Assembly: GCA_021464525.1 (NCBI GenBank)
Contig: JADRCO010000616.1
Coordinates: 1 to 29,596 of the forward strand
From: Rhizophagus sp. LPA8_4_AMF
Lineage: Eukaryota > Glomeromycota > Glomeromycetes > Glomerales > Glomeraceae
Reading direction: 5' to 3'
DNA: 29,596 nt
Each line of letters opens with the position of its first letter. Within the stretch, counting starts at the first letter, position 1. Made by a program: the position numbers and the translations under genes. Shown here one piece after another: positions 1 through 11,460 of the stretch. The notes beneath the pieces were generated by a model, which did not search any database, was not told the origin of the DNA, and was given only the letters and a program-made list of their open reading frames with translations.

Positions 1-245
1 AAACTGATAGTTTCGGCGTTAAATAAAATAAAAATATAGTTATTCCAAATTTCAGTATATTTTATATATTAACGTATAAATTAAATGTCAAAATTTCTTT
101 TTGGCTATAAATCAGACATGCCAAATTTGGTTAATTTTTTGATTGACTATGAATCGGAAATGCCGATTTTGATACTATTTCTGATTTTTAGCCGATTTTT
201 TGCTGATTTATCACGTGTTTGATTTGTCTTATTTCGACCAGTGCA

Positions 246-450
246 GACTTTAAAGATAAATAGGGAAGAGGGGCTATTCTTATTTATTTGACTTTAAAGA
301 AATGTTCCTAACATTTCATTTCTTGGTTTTTTTCTAGGGACGCCAGGATTTTGTACACACTGGACTTTTAAAGGTAAATTGGGAAGTGCGGATTTTTTTA
401 TTTGTTTGACTTTAAAGATGTTCTTAACATTTTTGACTTTATATTTTTTT
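246..450. repeat. Two-copy diverged tandem duplication, about 117-nt period
   Basis: A segment beginning GACTTTAAAG near 246 recurs as GACTTTTAAAG near 363. Each copy is followed in the same order by a TAAATNGGGAAG word, a T-rich stretch with TTTGACTTTAAAGA, then TTCNTAACATTT, then a poly-T and a TAGGGA-like end. Copies differ by many substitutions and small indels, so the duplication is old. No coding sense is visible. Confidence 0.65.
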
Positions 451-1299
451 CATAGGAACATAATTTATTTTTTTATTTTATTTAGCTAATCTTGGTAAGT
501 ACAAAAGATAGTATTTAAAAAAAAAATAAATAAAAATTTTGCACAAATTTTTCGCTTCAAATTTACAACGATTTCTGTTTCCTAGTAATATAATTTATCA
601 ATCATACTTCTTCTTTATCTAACCAAAATTACAATATAATTTTTACTAAAATTATAATTTCAGCTAAAATTAAAATTGAGTACAATATTTATCATCTAAT
701 ATCATATACATTATATGCATTATATATTTATATGTATCGCATTATGTAATATATAATGTGCATGGCATGCACATCTTTATTTTTATCTAATATTGTATAT
801 GGAATATTATCTAATGATTTTTATAAATACAAATATTTATAATTCATATTTATATTTATAAATTCATGAATATTGCAAATATAAATAAGTTATTAATAAT
901 TTTAAAAATCTTTTGATTAAAATTAACAAGAAGTATAGTTGTCATTAATATAAATAATGTATTTTTAAATATAAAAGAATATTAGATATAAATAGAAAAG
1001 TTTGATCTGTAACAATCCAATATTCCTATTTATGTTTTATGATAATACTACCTGTAATAATAATTGCATTTTATTCTTATACTATTAGATACTAATCTTA
1101 AAGGTATGATTATAAAGGATATTAATTGAAATCATTAAATTAAATTATTGTTCAGCCAGTAAGATTATTTAGATTTTTATCAACTGTTATTTTTTTTAAC
1201 TGATTTGTATTATTATGCAGATCATATTAATATAGTATTTTTAAAATTAAGTAAAAAAAAGCTTATAATAAAGCTAATCAATCAAAATGATCGGTGAAG

Positions 1300-1475
1300 G
1301 CAGAACAATAATAGATTTATTAGATAGGGGCTATATCAGTTAACAAATTATATGCATCTTAATGATTGGAAAAAACATGCCACTGTATGGCATATTTTCA
1401 TCCAATCAATTAAGGTCCAGTGACTTGTTGACCAATATAGCTACTTTCCTATCCAATAAATAATTAATAAAATGA
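1300..1475. repeat. Long imperfect fold-back element (MITE-like or hairpin-forming)
   Basis: The left arm (about 1312-1382) and the reverse complement of the right arm (about 1388-1465) align over nearly their whole length. Shared words are ATTTATTNGATAGG, GCTATAT, TTAAT/TTAATTGATTGGA and ATGCCA. The centre is ATGCCA-CTGTA-TGGCAT, so the element folds on itself with a loop of about 5 nt. There is no coding capacity and no gene nearby. A non-autonomous fold-back transposon is the usual explanation; a transcribed small-RNA hairpin is possible but unproven. Confidence 0.6.
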
Positions 1476-2105
1476 TTTGTAAGATAAATTAAGCAGACTC
1501 TAGTCTACCAAATTAGAAAGCTTATTTATTTTTTTTTATAAACTTACTGAAAGAGTGAAGTAACTTTATTAAGAAATAAATTCTACTTATGTAAATATAA
1601 AACATTTTTTAATAGTATTCCATCTGACTAGCAGATGTATTTATGTATTTAAAGAGTATTTTATATTATTTACTGAAGTTTTTTTTTAATATATAATTTT
1701 AAATCTTTTATATTTAAATGATTAGTTAGTAATAATATAATTATCAGATTAGTAATATTAAACCAGATAGTAAAAATACAATTTTTTTAAAATTTTACCT
1801 TTATTATATTTAATTTTTCTTAAAAATATAGTTAAAGAAGTTTAAATTGAAAGTTTTTTTAAAATATCTAGTTACAGATTAGAGTTAAAATTTTTTTTTT
1901 TTTTTGCTATCAAAATTCATGGATTACACCATCAACATTTTATGGCATTACGGTTAATACCCGTATAGTTTCACAGCCATGCCAAGTAAATATTTTACGC
2001 ATAGCATGACTAAATAACTTGTCATCTAAAGGTTATTTGTCAAAGGACATATAACATAGTCCACATTATACTTGAGTGAAAAAATATACTCAATCATTTA
2101 ACACA

Positions 2106-3680
2106 TTATTCCTGTTTTTCATTAAATTTAACTCTCTCCCCTTCAGCATCTCCGATCCATAAATTAATCAATACTATTAAGTGGAAAAATAATAATGTTA
2201 AAGAACTTTCCATCGTAGAAGGGTAAACATTCCAACAATATTCAATTATAATTAACGTCAAACATCTTAAAAATATTGGTAGTTTGGTACAATGCCATAA
2301 TAAGAAAGGTAAACCATGAAAATACCAAGAATAAAATTGATAATGTAATGTTCTTGATACTATTATTCCAATAAGATTACTTGTAAACATCAATGTTATT
2401 ATATCTAAACAATAAACATAATTAATTAGTACAAAAACATATAAACTCTTAAAGGATTTATACATACGATCAGCTGTAACACTTTTGGATGTTTCCTTCA
2501 TATTTCCGGATAATCCATTATAGAGCAAATTGAATACTCCATTATCAGATCTAACAAAAAAAAGAGGCCCGAATTGTTAATAAAGACATCAATATTACAC
2601 AAATGTAGAAATTGCCTATTACTTACCTACACCATCTTTTAAATAAGAAACCCATCAAGACAATTACGTGTCCGAATAAAAGTATACTGGCAAAGTTCCT
2701 ACTAATAAATATTTCTTCATCCAAAAATTTCCAATTTACAGTCCATTTATAAATGAATATGCGAGAAAATTCAAAAGCACGTGCAAAATAAGATTTCGGA
2801 TATTCCATTAAAAATGGCAATGCCAAAACAATTTGAATGATTATTGTGAGCAAAAGATTAAATAAAGTTTTCCAAGCCCCTAATGACTTAAATAAAACTA
2901 ATCCAAATGCGGGAAAGAAAAGTAAGACATTCATTTTGATTGACAAAGCAAAACTATTAAAATAACAAATATCAAATTATTAAAAATAATAATTGAAGAG
3001 ATCAAAATATATGTAAGTAAAATACCTGTAAAATATACAACTTAATTTCCATTTTCGATTAATCATGGCCCAAATACAAGAATAAAGAAAAGCCATAGCA
3101 AAACAATCATTAAATAATCTCAAAACATAAATAGAATGAATCCTTTTTGATAAACTTAAAAATATTAATAAATAAGGTGGAATTTTACGAGACGATTGAT
3201 AGATTTTAAATACGACATATTGAGTCCATAAATAAAGAATCGCAAATATATATTGCCCTCTTTGAATATTTACACCTTCCGATGTAAAATAGTATAGAGT
3301 AGAATATATGTAAACAAATCCAGCTGGATAAACTAATGGTCCTGTATCTCCATATAATTTCATGTAATCTCTTTCACCGCTCAGAAATCCAGAGACTTCT
3401 TGCATGTATGCTTTCCAATCAATTTCCGTATCTAAATAAAAAAGTTCAATGAAAAAAAAAAATGCTAATATTAAACGTAAAATAAAATATACTTACACGA
3501 AACATATTTAATAATAAGAATATTAAACAATGCCTCCCCTATGAGAATACAAGAAGCTGTGTACCAAAAAAATAATGGATCAAAAAGTAATTTGTTAACT
3601 AAGATAATCAATTTTCGGTAAAATGATTTTGATATTTCTATTCTAGAAATTTTGTTTTTCCTTAGAGTTTGTAATTCCAT
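2106..3680 (-). CDS. ALG3: ALG3, dolichyl-P-Man:Man5GlcNAc2-PP-dolichol alpha-1,3-mannosyltransferase
   Basis: ER-membrane mannosyltransferase that adds the first lumenal mannose, from dolichyl-phosphate-mannose, to the lipid-linked N-glycan precursor. Four exons read on the minus strand: 3680-3497, 3431-3026, 2953-2627 and 2550-2106, with GT-AG introns and phases that join cleanly into 453 aa, close to the yeast protein length. Family hallmarks seen are TEIDWKAYMQEV (63 onward), GDTGPLVYP (about 89), SKRIHSIYVLRLFND (about 156-170), SIKMNVLLF after the exon 2/3 join, and the C-terminal SNLIGI...SRTLHYQFYSWYFH block. Many hydrophobic segments fit a polytopic protein. The start is the only Met ahead of the first conserved block. 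It is divergent from the UPF0652 gene. The identity is firm; the C-terminal KFNEKQE tail resembles a lysine-rich cytosolic end but this is not tested. Confidence 0.93.
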
Positions 3681-4254
3681 GATGAATTAGATAACTAAAA
3701 AATTTCAAGTTTGAATAATTTATATTTATTTATGTTGCACGAAATGATTACCACATCTTTCATTGTTATATTAAACGCGAATAAGGAAAACTGGCACGGT
3801 AATTTGCTACGACTAATGTACAGCTTTTACAGATTGGGAGTCAATCTATCTCATAAGTCATAACTAAAGGGTAATCATTAATCAATATTAAATAAAGTAT
3901 TGTTTTAACAGCTCTCTCGAATTTGCTGCGCCTAAAATCTGCTTGACTGTGCCAATCGATAATTAAATGAGATCTTCAGGTTCTCACCGACTTTAAAGGT
4001 CTTGATGAAATAACAATGTCGTTCAAAAGAACGTGTACATATCAGATATAAATTTCATTTACAAACATTTTTGCTTCGTCGTGTAAACTTAAATCACTAA
4101 ATCTGGTATTGATATTTTTTTTGAAAGTTTAATGTGCTACACATAACCATTTTAGTTTGTGCAAGACATAAAAAAATCTGTTGTCTAACCTAAAAATTTT
4201 ATATAAAATCATTAAAATAACTTTTCGGAAATTTTCACCTTTCTTCCGCATATT
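3681..4254. promoter_or_regulatory. Shared upstream region of ALG3 (-) and UPF0652 gene (+)
   Basis: A 574-base head-to-head intergenic region that must hold both promoters. No classical TATA box could be placed with confidence in such AT-rich DNA. The stretch 3770-4120 is slightly more GC-rich than its surroundings. No coding exon was found in it. Confidence 0.5.
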
Positions 4255-7200
4255 ATGATGCAATCTGAAAACGCTGATCCACAACCTCAACCAGAATATA
4301 ATTCACACACAAGTGAGAACGCTTCTGATGATACGCAAAGTTCGACTACTGCTCTTACCAAACCGACCGAGCAACCGTCAATAACGCCTGCATTAACTGG
4401 TATAGACCAGTATAATGATATGGACGAAACTGGTGATAGTGTAGATAACCAAAACACTGAAAATAATACCAAGAATCAAGAGGAAATCAATGATGCTGCT
4501 GCTGAACGAGAACTCGATAGCTTTATTATTCAAGAGGGTACCCGAGAGGCATCTCGAGAAGACCCTCAAGGAACATTAAATGAGGCCGAAGCCGAAGATA
4601 CAGATAGTGGAGTGGAGGAGGAGGAAGAAGTGGCAAGTGGAGTCACGCCTTCATATGAACAAGTAAACGGGGCACAAATGAAGGAGCGTTTATTATTAAA
4701 ACGAAAACAACGTATGGATGAAATTTTACAGCAAGAAGATGGAGATAGTGAATTTGAAGACGAACAAATGACCGACGTTGACCAAGAGGACCAAGAGCCA
4801 GTTTCAGTACCGATACCTGAAGGTTTATGTGTTGAGTGTCGGGATCAGGTAATTAGAATTTTATTTGAACTTATCATATTTATGTGCTATCCGAAGTTTG
4901 TTACTCACATAATTTTTAAATTATTGGATTGAATCGGTATTAAGGAAGCATCATTCTCTTGTGAACAGTGCAGTGAAGATTTTTGTGAAATGTGCTTTGC
5001 TATGATTCATCGCACCGGAAGTCGACGGAATCATAAATTTAATAATTTGAATGTAAATATAAAAACTAATGGAAAAGTGAAAACTATCGCGAAAAATATT
5101 TCTAATGATGATATGGAAACAGAGGTAGTTTGAATGTTTATCATATAAAAATTTTTATATTTAAACCTTTTTGAATTATAATTGAACATCTTTATTTATA
5201 TTTAGGAATCAACTCCTGAAGAAGCTGAACCGAAACCTATTAATATCATTTCAAGTGGGAATACGAGTTTTGGGGATTGGTTTGAAAGTCGTGCAAAATT
5301 TATTCCACTTCGTCTTAACATGGAAGAGCGTAAACTTCTAAGATTGTAAGTGTTATTGTTTTCTCTAAAATTTTCATAATATATCAATATACTAACATGG
5401 AATTGACCATTCAACATGTTTCCAGATTGGAAGCTGCCCTTAATGTCTCAGGTTCGATTATTTCTTATATCGTTGCGTTATCTTAATTGAACAACTTATC
5501 TTAATTTTATTATTAAAATAGAATATACGGATAAAATTGATATCATATCGTATAATTCAAGTAAAACACGGCGCATGGTACATCAGATCAAAGATTTATG
5601 TTCAATTTTGTCTGGGCTGATGGTAAATTTGTTTCAATTAATTTCCTGCCAAATGAATTTTTCGATTATAATACTTAACAAAAATATGGTTTTGAATTTT
5701 ATTATTTTAGGTTGCAAGGTAAATCATGCTTATATTAAAATTAGTTAAATATGGTTATTCTATAACACTTTCTTTCAACTTTTAGTGATTATAAAAAAGG
5801 CCAAGAACTCATTAATAATAAGTCCTTTGAAGATAACCAAGAATTTTTCCAAAGGATATTTGAAATCGGAAGAAGACATAAAATCATGAACCCAGAAAAA
5901 ATGAGAGATGCTTATGGCAAATTAATGTATATGTTGATGGTGAGAATGTCGTTACAATTTAGGTCTTAACTATCGCAAATTTCTTATTTTAAATTAATTT
6001 ATTTAGGATTCTGTTATTCCTGATGTACAAGATATGCTATCGTTTAGTCTAATTATTCCGATAAAGACTGTCTACAGTTTCCTTAAGGAGCGTGATGGGC
6101 TTGGCGTATTACATCACGATTTAATGGCTGAAGCAACAAAGGAAATCATAGCAGATGGAAAGTCTCGGCCACAAATCAATCAAGAGATTCGATCGAAAGA
6201 GAGAGCTATTGAGTGGCTAAGTCGCAAATTCGCAAATGATAATTTGACACAGGAAGAAATTAAACATTGTTTGTATAGCATTGGAGACAATCATGCCTAT
6301 TTAAGAGCAAACCGGTATATGTCAAAATTTTTATGTTTCGTTCATTCGTAACAAGTAATAAAATGCAATATTGCCTTTTTTTTTGTGCAGTGATTGCTGT
6401 GAACGTATGGCGCAATATTTGCAAAAGTACTTTAATCCAAATAAAATTGAAAAGGGATATTCTCTGGCCATTAGTTCAGGACGTAACGGCGCACGTTTAT
6501 CGCATAGTCACGAAATGCAATATCTCTATGCGTAAGTTTGAAGAAAAACAATAATATATGTAAAGGTAAAATATTTTATCTAACCTTTCCCTCGATATCT
6601 TCGATATAATATAGGAATCAAACATTACACCTTTGGCGTGAAATTCAGCATGAGATGTTTATGTTGTGGTCACTTTCTGATCAAGACTTATTATCAGAAC
6701 ATAATATGTACAGATTAAGAGATACCGGGCAAGGTTTGAACAGAGTACAGATGTGTCCTGCAGTTTCAAAATGCATGCATTCTATTTTACATCGTGCACA
6801 ACAGAAAGCTGGATATTGGGTTGGAAGTTCGGTTATTCATTTGGGAGATAAGAATGTTCCAAATGCATTAATGTTCATTGATAAAGTATGTTTCTATAGA
6901 CTATATTAGTTCTCTCGCGTGAAATGTATTTTTAAAACTAAACATGCTCATTTTATTATTATAGTATAATCAAGTATCACGGATCTTGAACCCTATATTA
7001 ATATGCTTAGAGAATATAGAGCCTGTGATCGCGAAAAATACTGGATTACGTAGTTATGTTGATAATAGTTTTGGAGGTGTCGATGCACTAAAGAAAAGTG
7101 TACTTGCAGATTTCTTCAAGTATGCTTTCGATGGAAGTGGAGCAGATAATTTCTTTGACGCTGGTAGCTGCATTGATGGACGATTAACGAGTGCGTGGAA

Positions 7201-7366
7201 TTGGTGCTCTTTAATAGAAAAGAAGTCTTATTTCCCAATTTTCTTGTTAACGGTATGTATGATGATTATTCGCTAAAATGAAATGATTATTACACTTTGT
7301 TAATACGTTTTATTTTTTTATTTAAACATTTAGGGTTTTGTTGGATTTGATGGGGATGGGTTTTAA
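4255..7366 (+). CDS. UPF0652/DUF2009 family B-box zinc-finger protein
   Basis: Conserved eukaryotic family of unknown biochemical role. Twelve exons: 4255-4848, 4945-5124, 5206-5345, 5426-5451, 5522-5622, 5711-5718, 5786-5939, 6007-6314, 6391-6531, 6615-6885, 6965-7252 and 7334-7366, giving 747 aa with every phase consistent. Residues 1-190 are acidic and Ser/Thr/Gln-rich, presumably disordered. A B-box-like zinc finger follows with C192, C195, C204, C207, C212, C215, H220 and H228, and is split by intron 1. The rest is the DUF2009 domain, running from FGDWFESRAKFIPLRL through HLWREIQHEMFMLW and DNSFGGVDALKK to the terminal GFVGFDGDGF. Exon 6 is only 8 nt and exon 4 only 26 nt. Intron 1 ends in AAG. 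An AATAAA at 7386-7391 is a plausible poly(A) signal. Family assignment is firm; function cannot be stated. Confidence 0.92.
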
Positions 7367-7888
7367 ATATCATATATGTTGTCACAATAAAAGAAGTGTA
7401 ACACAATCTGTATTGTATAGAAATAAGATTAACATAACATAAAATTTAAATATCAGAATTTGAAATAAGAATTACTAAAATTGCTTGGCTAATTATCCAG
7501 GCTTAATGAAAACAAATCCATTCTCTAATTCGTAATATAGAAAAATAAAAATAAACCAACACAAATGCATTCTTGTGTTACAGCATATACTGTGTAACAG
7601 CATATAAATTGTATTAAATAAATTAAGTAGGAAAAAATCCCATGAAGTTTTTCGTGAATTTTTATTTCAATCCGATCAACGATTTCTTTAATTATCAAAA
7701 AAGATGTATTATAACTGTTAAATTTTACATGGTCCAATCGGAATCAAAAAGTATAAACATAATAAATCAAAAATGCTGGAATGATCTGCAAATTTGATTG
7801 GCGCGATTGATAAAATACATCTGTATAAAAATGTCGTAAATCTTCCATTCATTATTTCAACACGCATTTTAAAGACATTTTTATCAAA
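7367..7888. other. Intergenic region upstream of MTO1
   Basis: Tail-to-head gap between two plus-strand genes. AATAAA lies at 7386-7391. Near 7575-7612 the word GTTACAGCATATA is followed by GTAACAGCATATA; TGTTACAG and CTGTGTAACA can also pair as a short imperfect hairpin. Short minus-strand open frames here have no recognisable protein and look like chance. The MTO1 promoter should be in the right half. Confidence 0.5.
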
Positions 7889-10800
7889 ATGAAAACTTTT
7901 AATACACATCTAAGAACACTCAATTTGTATTTTTCTCAGAAAATTCGTTGTTCATATTTCAAAAAACTTTCGGTTAGAACATATGTTACAATATCAGCAA
8001 GAGACCCAGAACACCCAAAATTCGATGTTATTGTAATTGGAGGAGGGCACGCAGGCTCAGAAGCATGCACTGCTGCAGCTAGGACAGGAGCGAAAACTTT
8101 ATTACTCACTCAAAGACTTGATACCATCGGTTGGTTACGTTAGTTAACTAATTTTTTTTTAATTTTCTCTGAACTTTTTTAATACTTTTTTCGCTACATA
8201 GGAGAAATGTCATGTAATCCTTCATTTGGTGGAATCGGCAAAGGAATATTAGTTAGAGAAATAGATGCTTTGGACGGATTATGTGGGAAAATATCCGGTA
8301 AGATATTCTCTAATCGATACAATGTTAATCAGACTCGGTTTTATTAATATGAAACGGCATTTTCTAATAAATTTGTAGATTTATCTGGAATACAATTTCA
8401 TATCTTGAACCGTTCAAAGGGACCAGCTGTACATGTATGGAATTATTCGTATTATTTTAATTTAATTTTAACATTTTATTAAAATTCATTATATAGGGCC
8501 CTAGGGCGCAAATTGATAGAAAGTTGTATAAGAAACATATGCAAGAACATCTGTTCAATTATCCTAATTTAACAGTAATGACTGGTAGCGTGCATGATAT
8601 ATTAATGGCACATCGACCAATGATTATTGGTGAACCTGGAAAACATCCGATTTATGGAGAAGTTCAAGGAGTAAAGTTGGGTAAACGTTGTAAAGAACAT
8701 TCTTTAAATGGTAAAGTTTATAATTTAATATTATTACTTTTTCATACAGAATCGGGTAAGATTATTTATGCATCAAAAGTCATATTGACGACGGGAACTT
8801 TTCTTCAGGGCGAAATACATATCGGTAATATATAGAAGTTTTATTTATTCTTAACGATTTATTTTAAAAATTAAATTGTTGATATCTTGTTTAGGAAAGA
8901 CAATGTATCCATCAGGAAGGTTCGGCGAGGCGCCATCTGTGGGAATTTCTAAAACATTGGAACTTGCAGCGTTTAAACTTGGGAGACTTAAAACAGGTAA
9001 AAAAAAAAAAGTTTTTGGCTTATACTGAATTATTTAAAATTTTTTGTTCCTTTAATTAAGGTACACCTCCACGTTTGGATGGACGTACAATAAACTATAA
9101 AAATCTTCGTCAGCAGCATGGGGATATACCAGCTACACCTTTTTCCTATCTTCATACATCTGTTCCATATGAAGTAAGTAGAGTTTATGAAGACACTTTT
9201 GAGCGCAATAGTTTAGATAACGGGATTTTTGTTCATAGGCGCTTCAAATAATGTGTTATCAAACAAAAACAAATACAGAGACGCACAAAATCATTTTAGA
9301 TAATTTATCTGAAACAATGCACATACGAGAGACCGTAAAAGGGCCAAGGTCAATTCATACGCGTTTGGAATTAGCGATATACAAAACAAGATACTAATGT
9401 TATTTGTGTATTAGATATTGTCCCTCAATTGAGGCGAAAGTGATTAGATTTAAAGATAAGCAGGGTCATATTATTTGGCTGGAGCCAGAGGGTACTTCAT
9501 TTGAAATCGTTATACTAAATACATAATATGTGAAATAACGGGATATAACATATTAATTGCAATAGGCCTTGATACGGAAGTTGTATATCCGAACGGAATA
9601 TCTATGTCTCTCCCAGAATCAACACAATATAATGTGATTCGTACAATTCCAGGATTAGAAAATGTAGAGATGATAAGGCCCGGTAATTGTTGCTAAAGAT
9701 TGAAATTTTTATATTTTTATTTTAATAAATTATCCGTTCAAATAGGATATGGAGTGGAATATGACCATGTGGATCCACGAGAATTAAATCCAACACTAGA
9801 AACTCATCGTATTAAGGGTTTGTATTTGGCCGGGCAAATTAATGGAACCACAGGCTACGAAGAAGCTGCAGCACAGGTAAGATTACGAGAGATAGAGTAT
9901 AAATAACTTTAATATAATATATAATTTCCTTTACGATAGGGAATTATTGCAGGAATAAACGCTGCTCTATCCATTCTGAACAAGTCTCCATTTATACTTG
10001 ACCGTGCAGATGCGTATATTGGAGTATTGATAGATGATTTGATTACAAAAGGAGTCGAGGAACCTTATCGTATGTTTACTGCTCGTTCAGAATATAGATT
10101 ATCTCTTAGAGCTGATAACGCTGATATGCGGTTAACGCGTAAAGGTATTTTACATGATAAATATTATAGTAGTATTAAACTTGTCTTTAATATTAAATAA
10201 AATGTTTTTACAAGGATATGAGGTCGGATGCGTATCTAACTATAGATGGAACCTATATCAAGAAACTGAGAAACAATTCTGCAAAGGTTCTGAATTACTT
10301 AATGGTTTTAGTTTGTCGCCTCAGAAATGGGATGCTTTGGGAATAAACGTTGTATATGATGGTATAATGAGAAGGTAAAAAATTTAGAACAATAAAGCTT
10401 CTCTTAATGCTTTTAAACATGAATAATCATGCGGGAAACGTTTTAGTGCTGTAGATATAGTTGGGACTCGCAACGTTACCATGGAATTTCTTGCAAAAAT
10501 TATCCCGAGACTTAATGAAATAAGTCCTTCTGTATTTCGACGGTTACATATCGAAGGTATGATGAAATACAGACACAATTATGGTATTTTTTATTAAATG
10601 TTATTTTTTTTTAACAGCGAGTTATAAATCATATCTGGAACGACAAAAAGCAGAAGTTCAAACGTTTCGAAAGGATGAAGAAATGATATTACCAGAAGAT
10701 TTGGATTATGATTTGTAAGGAATAATTCACCAAGATAAAAATTTTTATAATAATAGTATGCGTTAAATTAATTAGATTTAACTTTTTTATAAGGGTTCAT

Positions 10801-11006
10801 AACCTTTCGATTGAGACTAGGTCAAAATTAAAATTAATTAGACCCACAACGTTGGTAAGTATTTTATTTATTTTAAAATTAAATCCATGAAATTATTTCT
10901 TGACTGATTTTTATTTTAGGGAGCAGCAAAGCGTATTGAAGGGATGACGCCTGCTAGCGTAGTGACGCTATTAAAATATGTGCACAAAAAGAAAAAAATT
11001 TTATAA
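7889..11006 (+). CDS. MTO1: MTO1/MnmG (GidA) mitochondrial tRNA wobble-uridine modification enzyme
   Basis: FAD protein that, with the MSS1/MnmE GTPase, builds the carboxymethylaminomethyl-type group on uridine 34 of mitochondrial tRNAs. Sixteen exons: 7889-8129, 8202-8297, 8379-8434, 8497-8824, 8895-8996, 9061-9173, 9239-9348, 9415-9491, 9566-9682, 9746-9876, 9940-10144, 10215-10374, 10447-10556, 10618-10714, 10794-10854 and 10920-11006, giving 696 aa. The basic, Arg/Lys/Ser-rich first ~40 residues fit a mitochondrial presequence. [10 protein letters not shown] (about 49-58) is the dinucleotide-binding motif. The two catalytic-type cysteines are in [13 protein letters not shown] (C85) and [11 protein letters not shown] (C351). 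Other family blocks are [38 protein letters not shown] and [21 protein letters not shown]. Acceptors at 9060, 10214 and 10793 are AAG. Exon 4 may contain a 39-nt in-frame intron (about 8720-8758), which would shorten the protein by 13 residues. Confidence 0.96.
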
Positions 11007-11460
11007 TCATATGATCCAAATCCATATATGGTCTGTGAAATAAAGAAAATAAATGATCTTTTAAAATTATTAATACAATGAATTTTAATTTGACATACAC
11101 TAATTTGTAAAGAGAAAAAATCAACATGCATAGAGCTACTTTTGTAAAAAGAGAACGTGGTTGATTAATGATTAAGGCATTATACATTTATACTCTATCT
11201 GATGATCTTTGTCATCTGATCACTGATCTGTGATTTGATCTATTATAAAGCCAAATTCACACGACAGCGAATTTTTTATTTTCGTCCGGAAAAAAAAACC
11301 ATTATAGTAGTGTGAATCTATATTCTGTTAGAGTATTATTAATAAGGTATATAACATAATTATTTGATAGAATTGAAATTATTTCTTGTGTAAAGAAATT
11401 TTTTTCTAGTTTCCATACTCGTTAATATACCTGAATGTTTTTTCTTTTTCGCGGCCAGCC
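11007..11460. other. Intergenic region between MTO1 and the Clr2-like gene
   Basis: Contains AATAAA words near 11039-11055 that could end the MTO1 mRNA, and the promoter of the downstream gene. Perfect 8-base inverted repeat ATTCACAC (11255-11262) / GTGTGAAT (11310-11317), extendable to 10 of 11, flanks a segment with TTCGTCCGG and a poly-A run. Just before the start codon is TTTCTTTTTCGCGGCCAGCC, a short GC-rich leader that stands out locally. Minus-strand open frames at 10916-11187 look like chance. Confidence 0.5.

Larger units (their letters stand above)
1..2105. other. Gene-free AT-rich flank
   Basis: No open frame with protein-like composition was found on either strand. The stretch is dominated by A/T homopolymers, including a poly-T run near 1890-1905, and TA-rich words. 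It holds the decayed tandem duplication at 246-450 and the fold-back element at 1300-1475, annotated separately. A small perfect inverted repeat, GTGCATG-G-CATGCAC, lies near 758-772. The 3' end of the minus-strand ALG3 gene borders it at 2106. It is most likely intergenic DNA made of old transposon debris. Confidence 0.7.

Noticed and set aside
7525..7909. Minus-strand frames of 63 and 70 codons
   Set aside because: Hydrophobic AT-driven composition in an intergenic region and overlap with the MTO1 start; no family recognised.
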